Below are positions 1-10,455 of a stretch of 46,305 nucleotides of DNA, piece after piece; positions within the stretch are counted from its first letter, which is position 1, and every line of letters starts with the position of its first letter. The notes beneath the pieces were generated by a model. The model did not search any database. It had not been told where the DNA came from and saw only the letters and a list, made by a program, of their open reading frames with translations. A program made the position numbers and the translations under genes. The stretch is from Acetivibrio straminisolvens JCM 21531 (lineage in GTDB: Bacteria; Bacillota; Clostridia; Acetivibrionales; Acetivibrionaceae), in NCBI RefSeq assembly GCF_000521465.1, contig NZ_BAVR01000028.1:1-46305 (forward strand). Reading direction: 5' to 3'.

Positions 1-19
1 AAAAAAGTGGAGGAAAAAG

Positions 20-2128
20 ATGGCTGATAAATTGGTTATTGTTGAGTCTCCCGCGAAGGCAAATACTATCGGGAAGTTCTTGGGTAAAGGATATAAGATA
101 GTTGCTTCTGTCGGACACGTGAGAGATCTTCCCAAAAGTCAGATGGGGGTCGATATAGAAAATGATTTTGCTCCCAAGTACATTACAATAAGAGGAAAAG
201 GCGAAATAATTTCAAAACTTAAAAAGGAAGCAAAAAACGCAAACACCATATATCTTGCAACCGACCCTGACCGTGAGGGGGAGGCTATTTCATGGCATTT
301 GGCTAATTTGCTTAACATAGATCAAAAAGAAAAATGCAGGGTAACATTTAATGAGATAACCAAAAATGCTGTTAAGAACGCCATAAAGTCACCCAGAGAA
401 ATCAACATGGACCTGGTTGATGCCCAGCAGGCAAGAAGGGTGCTGGACAGAATTGTGGGATACAAGATAAGCCCGCTGCTTTGGAAAAAGGTTAAAAAAG
501 GATTGAGTGCAGGAAGGGTTCAGTCGGTTGCAACAAGGCTTATATGCGACAGAGAGGAAGAAATTGAAAAGTTTGTACCAGAGGAATACTGGACTATTAC
601 TGCGAAGCTTTTAAAGGAAGGAGTAAAGACTTCTTTTGACGCTAAATTCTACGGCTTGGGCAATAAAAAGAGTGAACTTACGAGTGAAGAGGAAGTCAAA
701 AAAATTTTAGATGACATAAAAGATGCAGTGTTTGTGGCGCAGAAAGTTAAAAAAGGTGAGAAAAAGAAAAATCCGAACGCACCGTTTACCACCAGTACAA
801 TGCAGCAGGAAGCCTCCAGAAAGCTGGGTTTTTCGACTAAAAAGACTATGATAGTGGCGCAGCAGCTGTATGAAGGAATTGAAGTTAAGGGTGTTGGCGC
901 AGTGGGTCTTGTTACCTATATTCGTACAGATTCCACAAGAGTATCTGAAGAGGCGCAAAACCAAGCTGCAGAGTATATAAAAGAAAAGTTTGGAGAGAGT
1001 TATCTTCCAAAAGAAAGGAATATCTATAAAAATAAATCAGCCTCCCAGGATGCCCATGAGTGCATCAGGCCAACATCGGTTGAAATGGATCCGGAGTCTG
1101 TAAAAGAATCGTTGTCCAAGGAACAATACCGTTTGTATAAGCTTATATGGGATAGATTTGTAGCCAGCCAGATGGCACCGGCGGTATATGACACTATAAA
1201 TGCTGATATTGAAGCCGGAAAATATCTTTTTAAGGCAAGCGGTTCCACTGTTAAGTTCCCGGGATTTACGGTCCTGTATCAGGAGGGCAAGGATGAAGAG
1301 TCGGAAGAAGGAGAAATCATTATTCCCGAGCTTACAGAAGGAGAAAACTTAAAGCAGAAAAAGATTGAACCGAAGCAGCATTTTACACAGCCGCCTCCAA
1401 GATATACGGAAGCAAGTCTGGTTAAGGCTTTAGAGGAAAAAGGCATAGGAAGACCGAGTACTTATGCTCCTACTATTACAACTATTTTAGCCCGGGGTTA
1501 TATAGTAAAGGAAGGAAAAACATTAATTCCTACCGAACTTGGCAAAATAGTAACGGATATTATGAAAAACTATTTTCAGGATATTGTTGATGTTGAATTT
1601 ACCGCTCAGATGGAGAAAAAACTTGATGAAGTTGAAGAAGGCGAAAAAAAATGGGTAGATGTAATGAAAAACTTCTATTCACAGTTTGTCAATGTCCTTA
1701 AGGATGCGGAAGAAAAGATAGGAAATATTGAAATTCCCGATGAGGTAACAAATGAAATTTGCGAGAAATGCGGAAGAAATATGGTAATCAAGATGGGCAA
1801 AAACGGAAGATTTCTGGCTTGTCCGGGTTTTCCGGAGTGCAGAAACGCCAAGCCTATTTTGGAGGATGCCGGTGTTACCTGTCCTAAATGCGGCGGCAAG
1901 GTATATATTAAGAAGACAAGAAAAGGAAGGAAATATCTTGGGTGTGAGAACAACAACGGTGATCCTAAATGTGATTTTATGACTTGGGATATGCCGTCAA
2001 AGGAAAGTTGCCCAAATTGCGGGAGTTTTCTGCTTAAAAAATATTCCGGCAAAAAGGTGCAGCTAAGATGCAGCAATGAAAACTGTGATTTTGCAAAAAC
2101 AGATGGAAAACAGGAAGAAGAGGAATAG
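20..2128 (+). CDS. topA: DNA topoisomerase I (type IA)
   Basis: Type IA topoisomerase that relaxes negatively supercoiled DNA in the cytoplasm through a tyrosine-DNA intermediate. The 702-residue product is a normal family length. The Toprim domain starts at [10 protein letters not shown] (residues 5-14, with the catalytic Glu) and carries the DPDREGEAI acidic motif near residue 82. The active-site tyrosine is Y300 in [12 protein letters not shown]. Three C-terminal four-cysteine zinc ribbons follow from about residue 580 (CEKCG, CPKCG and CPNCG starts). The ATG at 20 has a GTGGAGG ribosome site at 7-13. The reading frame is intact, unlike many genes downstream. The trmFO ATG follows one base after the stop, so the two are very probably co-transcribed. 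Confidence 0.98.
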   Translation: MADKLVIVESPAKANTIGKFLGKGYKIVASVGHVRDLPKSQMGVDIENDFAPKYITIRGKGEIISKLKKEAKNANTIYLATDPDREGEAISWHLANLLNIDQKEKCRVTFNEITKNAVKNAIKSPREINMDLVDAQQARRVLDRIVGYKISPLLWKKVKKGLSAGRVQSVATRLICDREEEIEKFVPEEYWTITAKLLKEGVKTSFDAKFYGLGNKKSELTSEEEVKKILDDIKDAVFVAQKVKKGEKKKNPNAPFTTSTMQQEASRKLGFSTKKTMIVAQQLYEGIEVKGVGAVGLVTYIRTDSTRVSEEAQNQAAEYIKEKFGESYLPKERNIYKNKSASQDAHECIRPTSVEMDPESVKESLSKEQYRLYKLIWDRFVASQMAPAVYDTINADIEAGKYLFKASGSTVKFPGFTVLYQEGKDEESEEGEIIIPELTEGENLKQKKIEPKQHFTQPPPRYTEASLVKALEEKGIGRPSTYAPTITTILARGYIVKEGKTLIPTELGKIVTDIMKNYFQDIVDVEFTAQMEKKLDEVEEGEKKWVDVMKNFYSQFVNVLKDAEEKIGNIEIPDEVTNEICEKCGRNMVIKMGKNGRFLACPGFPECRNAKPILEDAGVTCPKCGGKVYIKKTRKGRKYLGCENNNGDPKCDFMTWDMPSKESCPNCGSFLLKKYSGKKVQLRCSNENCDFAKTDGKQEEEE

Positions 2129-2129
2129 T

Positions 2130-3445
2130 ATGGCTGATTATATAAATGTAATAGGAGCAGGACTTGCAGGATGCGAGGCAGCATGGCAGATTGCGAAAAG
2201 AGGAATAAAAGTAAAGCTTTTTGAAATGAAGCCGAAAAAATATTCTCCGGCACATCATATGGATACTTTTGCAGAGCTGGTTTGCAGCAATTCTCTGCGT
2301 TCAAACCAGTTGGAAAATGCGGTAGGGCTTTTAAAAGAAGAAATGAGGCTTTTGGACTCCATAATTATGAAATGTGCAGACAATGTCCAAGTACCTGCCG
2401 GAGGAGCTTTGGCGGTGGATAGAAGCAAGTTTTCTCAAATGGTGACGGAGCTTATTAAGCAAAACGAAAATATAGAAATAATAAACGAAGAGGTAGAGAA
2501 GCTTCCGAAGGAAGGGATAACAATCGTTGCTACCGGTCCCCTTACATCCGAAAGTTTGTCAAAGCACTTGGCAGATTTTATCGGAGAGGGCTATCTTCAT
2601 TTTTTTGATGCTGCCGCTCCTATTGTTACTTTCGAGTCAATAGACATGAGCAAGGCATTTAAGGCTGCACGCTATGGAAGGGGGACGGATGATTATATAA
2701 ACTGTCCCATGAATAAGGATGAGTACGACAATTTCTGGAATGAGTTGGTAAATGCAGAACTTGCAGAAGTAAAGGACTTTGACCGTGAAGTGGTTTTTGA
2801 AGGATGCATGCCGGTTGAAACCATGGCCAAAAGAGGAATTGATACTTTAAGGTTCGGTCCTTTAAAACCTGTGGGGCTTACTGACCCCAATACCGGAAAA
2901 GAACCCTATGCGGTTGTTCAGTTGAGGCAGGACAACAGCGAAGGAACTATGTATAATATAGTAGGTTTTCAAACCAGACTTAAGTGGCCGGAGCAAAAAA
3001 GGTGTTTAGATTGATACCGGGACTTGAGAATGCTGAATTTGTAAGGTATGGTGTAATGCACAGAAATACTTTTATAAATTCGCCAATGCTTTTGGATGCC
3101 GCATACAGCCTTAAAAAAGGCTTCTAATATCTATTTTGCCGGACAGATTACCGGTGTGGAAGGATATGTGGAATCGGCATCTTCAGGCATGATAGCGGGT
3201 ATTAATGCTTCTATGGATTTTCTGGGAAGAGAACGGGTCATATTTCCGAGAAGTACTGCAATAGGGCTTTAAGCCATTATATTTCCGATAAAAGTGTGAA
3301 GGATTTTCAACCCATGAATGTGAATTTCGGAATTATGGAAAGCCTTCCGCTTAAAATACGGGATAAAAGAAAAAGAAATTATGAGACGGCAATGAGGGCT
3401 TTAGACAATTTGAAAGAATATGTTTCAAGGTATTTGGAAAAATAA
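2130..3445 (+). CDS. trmFO: tRNA (uracil-54-C5)-methyltransferase, folate/FAD-dependent (frameshifted here)
   Basis: TrmFO (formerly Gid) makes ribothymidine at tRNA position 54 using methylene-tetrahydrofolate and FAD. The N-terminal dinucleotide-binding loop is [13 protein letters not shown]. The late family motifs [12 protein letters not shown] and [13 protein letters not shown] are visible in other frames. Three single-base faults break the frame: one A missing in the A-run at 2995-3000, one extra base around 3113-3125 (A-run, or the T before AATATC), and one G missing at 3264-3266. With these corrected the gene is 439 codons (438 residues), a normal TrmFO length, ending in YLEK. Start is ATG 2130, directly after topA. 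Because TrmFO is a housekeeping enzyme and all three faults are single bases, I read them as sequence errors. Identity is certain from motifs and from the usual topA-trmFO pairing in Firmicutes. Confidence 0.95.
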
Positions 3446-3810
3446 AATTATTTAGCAATAAAAAATTATTATGATAATTTTATATTAAAATAGTTGTTTT
3501 TTTATAAGTTGTGATAATATCATTATAAGCAATGGTATTTTATGTATTAGTCAAGTTTTGGCAGTTCTTTTTTGATTTTCTTTATTTAATCTTTATAGGG
3601 TTCAAGAGTATTTTTTGTACATGTGTATGTTTATTTTCCGCAAAAATCCGATAAAAATAATTGGAAGTATTCCTGTGTGATTATATGGTTAATAATACCG
3701 TTGTAACTGAAACAATTGATGCAGGAAAATATATTTATATGTCGAATTATACTGAGAAGTATTTTGTTCTTATTTGAAAGCAAAGTGAAAATACATAGGA
3801 GGTGTATCCA
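3446..3810 (+). other. Intergenic leader upstream of the fla/che operon
   Basis: A 365-base, very AT-rich stretch between trmFO and flgB with no credible coding region. The main fla/che promoter should lie here or inside trmFO. I see a TATACT at 3748-3753 that could be a -10 box but find no good -35 at 16-18 bases, so I do not call a promoter. TTGGCA at 3558-3563 with TTTATT at 3581-3586 (spacing 17) is a weak alternative. No clear hairpin-plus-T-run terminator for trmFO was seen, and I did not recognise a cyclic-di-GMP riboswitch. The flgB ribosome site AGGAGG is at 3797-3802. Confidence 0.5.
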
Positions 3811-4215
3811 ATGCTAAGCAGAATTCTTACAGGAACGAATGTACTTGAAAAATCGTTGGATGCAGCATTGTTACGAAACGAAGCTATTTCACAGAACATA
3901 GCGAATGTTGACACCCCGGGTTATAAAAGAAAGACAGTTGCTTTCGAGGAGTATTTGAATAATGCAAGAGGAAGCATTAAAGGTATAAGGACACGGCCGG
4001 AACATATACCGGTAGGTGCCAGAGATGTTATGGATGTAGACATTAAGGTTTCTGAGGATAAAAGTGCAGTTTCAATGAGACTTGATGAAAATAATGTCGA
4101 TATTGAAGATGAAATGGCACAAATGGCGAAAAATACTATTAAATATTATCTGATCACACAAAGAATCAGCGGTGATTTCAATAAGATCAAGTCTGTCATT
4201 AAAGAAGGGAGATAA
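3811..4215 (+). CDS. flgB: Flagellar basal-body rod protein FlgB
   Basis: Proximal rod subunit linking the MS-ring to the rod; exported by the flagellar type III system. The 134-residue product has the N-terminal rod-family signature ISQNIANVDTPGYKRK (about residues 27-42) and a helical C-terminus ending in an amphipathic export and polymerisation segment. Start ATG 3811 is chosen over the in-frame GTG 3802 because the AGGAGG at 3797-3802 overlaps that GTG and stands 8 bases before the ATG. First gene of the fla/che operon; flgC begins 6 bases after its stop. Reading frame intact. Confidence 0.96.
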   Translation: MLSRILTGTNVLEKSLDAALLRNEAISQNIANVDTPGYKRKTVAFEEYLNNARGSIKGIRTRPEHIPVGARDVMDVDIKVSEDKSAVSMRLDENNVDIEDEMAQMAKNTIKYYLITQRISGDFNKIKSVIKEGR

Positions 4216-4221
4216 TAAATT

Positions 4222-4664
4222 ATGGGATATTTCAGTTCTCTTGATATAAGCGCATCTGCTCTTACTGCCCAAAGACTCAGGATGGATACAATCTCACAGA
4301 ATATTGCAAATGCAAATACTACAAGGACAGAAAACGGACAGCCCTATAGAAGAAAGACGGTGCTGTTTGAGGAAAAAACTTCTCAAGCTTCATTTTCCGA
4401 ATATTTAGCAAATAGCAGTAAAGGAAAGTCGGCAGGCGGAGGAGTAAGGGTTACCGGAATAGTGGAAGACAGATCTCCGTTTAAAAGAGTATATGATCCC
4501 GGACATCCGGATGCGGATGAAGAGGTTATGTTTTAATGCCAAATGTTGATGTTGTTACGGAAATGGTGAATATGATTTCTGCAACAAGGGCATATGAAGC
4601 AAATATAACATCTATTAACACTACAAAGGGTATGGCGATGAAGGCGCTGGAAATCGGAAGATAA
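4222..4664 (+). CDS. flgC: Flagellar basal-body rod protein FlgC (frameshifted here)
   Basis: Proximal rod protein partnering FlgB, FlgF and FlgG; exported, without a cleaved signal. The N-terminal rod motif ISQNIANANTTRT is near residues 26-38. The family signature YDPGHPDADE is present just before the break. One G is missing at 4524-4525. Restoring it continues the frame through MPNVDVVTEMVNMI and ATRAYEAN to the end KALEIGR, giving 147 residues, typical for FlgC. As read, the frame stops at 4536. The remainder lies in the next frame with no other damage, so a single-base sequence error is the simplest explanation. It sits 6 bases after flgB. Confidence 0.94.
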
Positions 4665-4753
4665 CCCGATGAAATAAAAGCTCTTATGGCGTAATGTTAT
4701 GTAACCGAAATTTAAGATGTGGAAATTCGATGACGTTATTTAAGGAGGATATT

Positions 4754-5056
4754 ATGGCTGTAAATAGTATTGATTTAATATCTCCTGCAGTATCAAGAAT
4801 TGATTATACGGTGGGTAAAAAGAATGAAAGTATTGAGGAATCCTTTGGCGATTATTTGAAGAACGCCATAAAGCAGGTAGATGAACTTGAAAAACAGTCA
4901 AAAGCTATTACCGAGGATTTTGTAGCGGGTAAAACCGACAATATTCATGAGGTTATGATTGCTGCGCAAAAAGCAGATATAGCTCTTCAATTTACATTGC
5001 AAATCAGGAATAAAATTTTAGATGCTTATAATGAAATAATGAGAATGCAGATTTAA
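4754..5056 (+). CDS. fliE: Flagellar hook-basal body protein FliE
   Basis: Small exported rod adaptor joining the FliF MS-ring or export gate to the rod. The 100-residue product has the conserved C-terminal half: KTDNIHEVMIAAQKADIAL, followed by FTLQIRNKILDAYNEIMRM. The ATG at 4754 is fixed by AAGGAGG at 4742-4748. An earlier in-frame start at 4694 would add 20 residues unlike the family, with no ribosome site. It lies between flgC and fliF in the usual order. Intact. Confidence 0.95.
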   Translation: MAVNSIDLISPAVSRIDYTVGKKNESIEESFGDYLKNAIKQVDELEKQSKAITEDFVAGKTDNIHEVMIAAQKADIALQFTLQIRNKILDAYNEIMRMQI

Positions 5057-5142
5057 GCAGTGAATATTTTTATGTGTGCACTTCTATACAGGTTGCGTAA
5101 ATGTCACAAAAGATGATAACCGTTGACTAAGGTGGTGGATTC

Positions 5143-6699
5143 ATGCCAGAGGTACTATCAAGAATGCAGCAGCAGGTGACTGACTTTTGGAAAAACCTTG
5201 ACAAGTCACAAAAAACAAGACTTCTCGTAACTTCCGGTATTTTGGTAATTGTACTTACACTCGCCATAGTAATGCTTACAAGGACTACATACGTCCCTCT
5301 CATTACAGTTGAAGATCCGGAAAGCATTTCTGCAATCGAAGAAGCTCTTAAAGAAAAAAATATAAAATATAAGCATGGAGAGGGGAAGCGTATTCTTGTT
5401 GACTCAAAGGACAAGAATAAAGCTGAGTTTGCTCTTGCATCCACAGGCCTCACTGAGACAGGGATGACCTTTGAGGATGCCTGGAGCCTCCTAAAAGTAA
5501 GTTCTTCCGAGAGTGATAAAAAGCAGCTATGGCAGAATTTTAAGAAAAACAGTCTTATTGCGAAACTCAAGATGTTTGATAATGTAAAAGATGCTGATGT
5601 CGAGCTTACGATACCGGAAGACTCTATGTTTTTCATTGAGAAAAAGAGTGAGGCAAAAGCATCTGTAAGGATAAACCCTAAAGGAGAAATAACTCCTGAA
5701 CAGGTTGAAGGAATTGTCATGGTAGTTGCCTCGTCTATAGAAGGATTGGATCCCAAAAATGTAACGGTTGTAGACAATAATTTTAATATATTGAATCAGG
5801 ATTTGTCAGATGGCATGAATATACCCTCTAGCCAGTACAAACTTAAGCTCCGTATAAAAGAAGAACTCGAGAAGAATATAAAAAATCTGTATTCCGGCCG
5901 TTCGGACAGCTACGATTTTATAAGCGTTGCTGTAAATCCGGTTTTAGATTTGGATAAAGTCACAAAAAACAGAAAAGAAATTGAAAAGCCTACCGGATTG
6001 GATGAGGCAATAGTCAGTGAAGAAAGAAAGACAGAGGAGCTTATAAACGGAAATCAAAACGGTGCACCGGGGATGGATGCCAATCCGGGAACCGGAGAGG
6101 TCCCGACTTACCCCATAGACGGAGGGGGAAACTCTTCTTATGAAAGCAAGTCTGAAATAATTAACAGAATATTTACCGAGACATTGACGGCGGAAGAAAA
6201 AGCCATAGGGACAATGAATTTTAAAGAGTCATCAATGACTGTTGCCCTGTGGTATGGAAATAGAGTTTCCGATGACAGCAAGTTGACAGATGAATTTATA
6301 GAGCAGTTTAAACAAGGTTTGAGTAATGCTACAGGAATTCCTGTTGCAAAAATAACGGTTAACAAGCAAAAACTGGCACCTTTGGAAGAAGTAGTAGTGC
6401 CAATGTCCGACAGAGTAAAACAGTTTATAGATGATTATGGTTTCTTTGCACTATTGATTATATTAATAATTGCACTAATGATTTCAGTAATGCCTAGAAA
6501 GAAAGAGACGCCGCAACTGGCACCGGAACTTGCTACAGCAGGTGGTCCTAATCTTAATGCACTTGAAGAAGATGAATTGCCTGAAATAAGCTTTGAAGAG
6601 CAATCCGAAATTAAGAAGCAGATTGAGAATTTTGTAAAACAAAAGCCAGAGTCAGTTGCACAACTTCTTAGAAATTGGCTGTCTGAAGACTGGGATTAA
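5143..6699 (+). CDS. fliF: Flagellar MS-ring protein FliF
   Basis: Forms the membrane-embedded MS-ring on which the rod, C-ring and export gate assemble. The 518-residue product has a first membrane helix at about 24-46 and a periplasmic ring-building region resembling secretory PulD/YscJ domains. A Gly/Pro/Asn-rich insert follows at about 300-330, then a second membrane helix at about 430-450. The cytoplasmic tail ends in PESVAQLLRNWLSEDWD, the segment that binds the FliG N-terminus. ATG 5143 follows a TAAGGTGGTGG ribosome site. Intact and normal in length. fliG begins 51 bases later. Confidence 0.97.
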   Translation: MPEVLSRMQQQVTDFWKNLDKSQKTRLLVTSGILVIVLTLAIVMLTRTTYVPLITVEDPESISAIEEALKEKNIKYKHGEGKRILVDSKDKNKAEFALASTGLTETGMTFEDAWSLLKVSSSESDKKQLWQNFKKNSLIAKLKMFDNVKDADVELTIPEDSMFFIEKKSEAKASVRINPKGEITPEQVEGIVMVVASSIEGLDPKNVTVVDNNFNILNQDLSDGMNIPSSQYKLKLRIKEELEKNIKNLYSGRSDSYDFISVAVNPVLDLDKVTKNRKEIEKPTGLDEAIVSEERKTEELINGNQNGAPGMDANPGTGEVPTYPIDGGGNSSYESKSEIINRIFTETLTAEEKAIGTMNFKESSMTVALWYGNRVSDDSKLTDEFIEQFKQGLSNATGIPVAKITVNKQKLAPLEEVVVPMSDRVKQFIDDYGFFALLIILIIALMISVMPRKKETPQLAPELATAGGPNLNALEEDELPEISFEEQSEIKKQIENFVKQKPESVAQLLRNWLSEDWD

Positions 6700-6750
6700 C
6701 AGGTTTTGACGACTTGTCACAAAAGAACAACAGGTTTAGGGGGTATTATT

Positions 6751-7773
6751 GTGGCTCGAGGTGGAGCAGCAAAAACAGAACTATCCGGAAAAGAAAAAGC
6801 AGCAATGTTATTAATTGCTCTTGGGCCTGAGAGATCGGCAGAAATTTTCAAACACCTGAAAGATGATGAAATTGAGCAGTTAACCCTTGAAATTGCAAAT
6901 ATCAGAACAGTAAGCCCCGAAGATAAGGAAAAGGTGTTGGAGGAATTCTACCAGATATGTCTTGCACAGAATTATATTGCCGAGGGTGGTATAAGCTATG
7001 CAAAGGAAATACTCGAGAAGGCTCTGGGCACTCAAAAGGCACTGGATGTTTTAAACAAGCTGACAGTGTCCCTTCAGGTCAGACCTTTTGACTTTGTAAG
7101 GAAGGCAGACCCTTCACAGCTTATAAACTTTATACAAAATGAGCATCCTCAGACAATAGCATTGATTTTGTCATATTTGAAACCTCAGCAGTCATCAATT
7201 GTATTGTCTGCACTTCCTCAGGAAAAACAGGCAGATGTTGCAAGGAGAATAGCAACGATGGACAGGACATCCCCTGAGGTAATAAAAGAGGTTGAGCGGG
7301 TACTTGAGAAAAAGCTTTCGTCCATTGTTACCGAAGACTTTACTGCAGCCGGTGGTGTACAGGCAATTGTTGATATTTTGAATAACGTTGACAGAGGAAC
7401 CGAAAAATACATTATGGAAACTCTGGAAGTTGAAGATACCGATCTTGCCGAAGAAATCAAGAAAAGAATGTTTGTATTCGAAGATATACTTACTCTGGAC
7501 AATCGTTCCATTCAAAGGTTCCTGCGTGAAGTTGACAACAATCAGCTTGCCATTGCTCTTAAAGGAACTAAAGAGGAAGTTCAGAGCAAGATTTTCGCCA
7601 ATATGTCCAAGCGTATGGCTGAAATGGTGAAAGAGGATATGGAATTTATGGGTCCTGTAAGAATTAAGGATGTTGATGAGGCTCAGCAGAAGATTGTTAA
7701 TGTCATTAGAAAGCTCGAAGACGCCGGAGAGATTGTAATCTCCAGAGGCGGAGGAGATGATGTAATTGTATAG
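6751..7773 (+). CDS. fliG: Flagellar motor switch protein FliG
   Basis: C-ring protein that contacts the stator and transmits torque. The product has 340 residues. The N-terminal FliF-binding domain begins with KEKAAMLLIALGPE. The middle domain has the EHPQTIAL motif (about residues 129-136). The C-terminal torque helix region contains FEDILTLDNRSIQRFLREVD with the charged residues expected for stator contact. Start is taken as GTG 6751, with TTAGGGGG at 6736-6743. The longer in-frame start at 6706 would add an unconserved stretch. The fliH start codon overlaps its last codons by 8 bases, suggesting translational coupling. Intact. Confidence 0.96.
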   Translation: MARGGAAKTELSGKEKAAMLLIALGPERSAEIFKHLKDDEIEQLTLEIANIRTVSPEDKEKVLEEFYQICLAQNYIAEGGISYAKEILEKALGTQKALDVLNKLTVSLQVRPFDFVRKADPSQLINFIQNEHPQTIALILSYLKPQQSSIVLSALPQEKQADVARRIATMDRTSPEVIKEVERVLEKKLSSIVTEDFTAAGGVQAIVDILNNVDRGTEKYIMETLEVEDTDLAEEIKKRMFVFEDILTLDNRSIQRFLREVDNNQLAIALKGTKEEVQSKIFANMSKRMAEMVKEDMEFMGPVRIKDVDEAQQKIVNVIRKLEDAGEIVISRGGGDDVIV

Positions 7774-8563
7774 CAATAAAATATTTAAGAGTAGTCAAAT
7801 AAATATTGGAATTCCCGTTCAGATCAAAGTTCCTATTAATTATCAGAACATTAAAAGGGTTAAAGAATCGGAAATCGATTTTGATTCCTGTATAAATGAA
7901 AAGTCTGAGATTTTCGGCAAAAAGTGTGAAAATGAAAAGGTTGTTAATGAAAAGGAAATTTTGGAAAAAGCCGAAAAAGAGGCAGAGGAAATAATCAAAC
8001 AAGCCGAGCTTGAGGCTGCCAAAATATTGGAGGAAGCTCGGGAAAAGGGAATGCAGTTAATAGCCGAAATAGAGGAAGACAGTAGGCAAAGAGGATTTGA
8101 AAAGGGATATGAAGAAGCCAAAAATCAGTATGAGGATTTGCTGCAGGAGGCAGAGTTAATCAGAGAAAATGCATTGAAGGAATATAAGGAAACGCTTCAA
8201 GGCATTGAAAAGGATGCAATGAATGTTATTCTGGACATTTCCAGAAAAGTTATCGGTACTGAGATCAGCATGAACAAAGATAAACTTTTGGAAATGATTG
8301 CACAGGCATTTGAAAGATGTTCTAACAGGGAAAGCATAACGCTGAAGGTTTCTTTGGCGGACTATGATTTTATAGTTGAAAACAAAGATAGGATTCTTTC
8401 GACGGTTGAAGGAATAGGACAGCTTGAAATTGTAAAGGATCAAGCATTAAAGCTAGGGGCGTTGATATTGGAAACACCTTACGGAAGTGTAGATGCCGGA
8501 ATGGATACTAAACTTAAAAAGATTGAAGAAGCATTTTTCAAGGTATTGGCAAGTCGAAAATAA
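7766..8563 (+). CDS. fliH: Flagellar export ATPase regulator FliH
   Basis: Cytoplasmic stator-like regulator that binds FliI and the C-ring protein FliN/FliY and delivers export substrates. The 265-residue product has a long Glu/Lys/Ala-rich coiled coil at about residues 60-140 with FliH-type spaced GxxxG-like repeats (EKGYEEA region). A conserved C-terminal domain follows (LKLGALILETPYGSVDAGM). The start is a TTG at 7766 inside the end of fliG, preceded by GAGGAG at 7751-7756. No ATG fits the conserved N-terminus. Intact. Assignment rests on the order fliG-fliH-fliI and the C-terminal motif. Confidence 0.92.
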   Translation: MYSNKIFKSSQINIGIPVQIKVPINYQNIKRVKESEIDFDSCINEKSEIFGKKCENEKVVNEKEILEKAEKEAEEIIKQAELEAAKILEEAREKGMQLIAEIEEDSRQRGFEKGYEEAKNQYEDLLQEAELIRENALKEYKETLQGIEKDAMNVILDISRKVIGTEISMNKDKLLEMIAQAFERCSNRESITLKVSLADYDFIVENKDRILSTVEGIGQLEIVKDQALKLGALILETPYGSVDAGMDTKLKKIEEAFFKVLASRK

Positions 8564-8609
8564 TTTACATTTCACGCATAAAACAATCAATCTGGAATGG
8601 GGAAGCTTT

Positions 8610-9922
8610 ATGGCGGCCATTGATTTTTCAAAATACTATGATGTCTTGGATAATAAGGATTTTATTGAGTATACCGGAAAAGTCTCCAAGGTTGTAGGAT
8701 TGACAATCGAATCCAACGGCCCCGAGGTTAATATTGGAGAAATCTGCAAGATAAATGCGTTAAGGGAAAATAAAATTATATCTGCAGAAGTGGTGGGGTT
8801 TCGGGATAACAAGGTGCTACTCATGCCCTTAGGAGACATGAACGGAATAGGTCCCGGAAGCAAAGTGGTGGCAACAAGGGATTATTTGTCAGTGGGAGTC
8901 GGCAGTGCACTTATCGGAAGAGTAATTGACGGAACAGGAAGGCCCATTGACGGCAAGGGTGCGATTGTTACCGAGAATACGTATCCCGTTGACAATAAAC
9001 CGCCGCATCCCCTTCAAAGGAATAGAATCAAAGATCCTTTGCCCTTGGGGGTAAAAACTATAGATGGTCTTTTAACTGTGGGCAAGGGTCAGAGAATAGG
9101 TATTTTTGCAGGAAGCGGCGTGGGAAAGAGTACCTTAATCGGTATGATTGCGAGAAATACAAAGGCAGATGTTAATGTAATTGCCTTATTGGAGAAAGAG
9201 GAAGAGAAGTAAGGGAGTTTATTGAAAAGGACCTAAAAGAGGAAGGTTTAAAAAGGTCCGTGGTGGTGGTTGCAACTTCCGACCAGCCTGCCCTTATCCG
9301 GCTTAAAGGGGCCCTTATGGCAACAGCTATAGCAGAGTACTTCAGAGATCAGGGAAAAGACGTACTTTTGTTGATGGATTCCCTTACGAGGTTTGCCATG
9401 GCACAGAGGGAAATTGGGCTCTCAATTGGTGAACCGCCGGTTTCAAGAGGTTATACTCCTTCAGTGTTTTCTGTAATGCCAAAGCTCCTCGAAAGAGCTG
9501 GGAATTCTCAATCGGGATCGATTACCGGACTGTATACCGTATTGGTTGACGGTGATGACCTGACTGAACCTGTAACGGATACCGCCAGAGGAATTCTTGA
9601 CGGGCATATTGTTTTGTCCAGGAATCTGGCAAACAAAAACCAGTATCCTGCAATTGATGTTTTGGCAAGTGTAAGCAGGGTTATGCCGGACATAGTAACC
9701 GATGAACATAAAGAGATTGCAAACAATATTAAAAAGACCATGGCGGTATACAGAGAGGCTGAGGACTTGATTAATGTCGGTGCTTATGCCAGAGGAAGCA
9801 ATAAAAAAATTGACTATGCCATTGAGGTAATTGACAAGATACTGGAGTTTATTGAACAGGGTGTCCATGACCGATACTCTTATGACGAGACAATAAATTT
9901 GATGAAAAGTGTGTTGTTTTGA
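8610..9922 (+). CDS. fliI: Flagellum-specific ATP synthase FliI (frameshifted here)
   Basis: Hexameric ATPase of the flagellar type III export apparatus, related to F1-beta. Walker A is [13 protein letters not shown], and the Walker B region [16 protein letters not shown] is in the second segment. One A is missing at about 9188. Restoring it gives [18 protein letters not shown], the expected family sequence across the joint. The corrected gene is 438 codons (437 residues). The ATG at 8610 ([11 protein letters not shown]) has GGGGAAG upstream. An in-frame upstream start at 8493 overlaps fliH and lacks conservation. As read, the gene is split into 8610-9212 and a frame starting near 9189. Confidence 0.95.
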
Positions 9923-9930
9923 TAGCATAG

Positions 9931-10398
9931 GTGAGCAGGGCGGGTGATGATTGTGGAAAGTTTGTTTTCAGAATGCAGACTCTGCTGAACCTGAAAATTC
10001 AAATAGAAAACGGTCTTAAAAATGATCTGGGAAGAGCAGTCCAGGAATTGGAGAGGCAAAAGGATATATTAAACAGGCTCAATAAAGAGATGGATGAATA
10101 TGTCCACAGCGTAAACAGCAAGTCCTGGGAAGGCATATCGGTAGGAGAGCTTCGAGAGTACAATACGTATATATCTTATCTTAGTAACAGGGTAAAGCTT
10201 CAAAAAGAAAATATTAAGAAGGCACAGCTAGTTGTCGATAAATATAGAGATAAGCTGATTAAAGCCATGCAGGAGCGAAAAGTGCTTGAAAAGCTTAGGG
10301 AAAAGAAGTTTGAAGAGTATTTAAAAGACCAAGTTAAGGAAGAGCAAAAGCTCAATGACGAGATTGTAAGCTTTAATATAAGCAATTCGGAAGAGTAG
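9931..10398 (+). CDS. fliJ: Flagellar export chaperone/stalk protein FliJ
   Basis: Coiled-coil central stalk of the FliI ATPase ring and chaperone-escort factor. The recognisable N-terminus is KFVFRMQTLLNLKIQIE, followed by about 120 residues of continuous heptad-like Leu/Lys/Glu-rich helix, as in FliJ. Length is about 148-155 residues. The start is uncertain. GTG 9931 opens the frame but adds SRAGDDCG, unlike the family. If one A is missing in the AAA at 9957-9959, GTG 9953 would give MEKFVFRMQ, the usual start. That would be one more single-base error of the kind seen in neighbours. fliI ends 8 bases upstream. Confidence 0.88.
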   Translation: MSRAGDDCGKFVFRMQTLLNLKIQIENGLKNDLGRAVQELERQKDILNRLNKEMDEYVHSVNSKSWEGISVGELREYNTYISYLSNRVKLQKENIKKAQLVVDKYRDKLIKAMQERKVLEKLREKKFEEYLKDQVKEEQKLNDEIVSFNISNSEE

Positions 10399-10455
10399 TA
10401 GTAAGTAGTTAATTACATTAAACAATACTATAAATAATGCTATTGGGAGAGAGAC

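Noticed and set aside
1675-2304. Long reverse-strand open frame opposite the end of topA
   Set aside because: It overlaps the conserved zinc-ribbon coding of topA and the trmFO start, has no ribosome site and resembles no protein; it mirrors AT-rich codon use on the other strand.
3494-3520. TTGTTT with TAATAT after trmFO as a promoter
   Set aside because: Spacing is only 15 bases in a T-rich stretch with many chance matches, so I could not support it.
3641-3660. CCGATAA at 3648-3654 as a SigD (sigma-28) promoter for the fla/che operon
   Set aside because: No TAAA-like -35 element lies about 15 bases upstream, so only half of the consensus is present.
3446-3810. Cyclic-di-GMP riboswitch before flgB
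   Set aside because: I could not find the GEMM-type conserved blocks or paired stems in the leader.
7195-7776. 193-codon reverse-strand frame inside fliG
   Set aside because: Fully contained in the well-conserved fliG gene, with low-complexity Asn/Phe/Leu composition typical of an antisense shadow.
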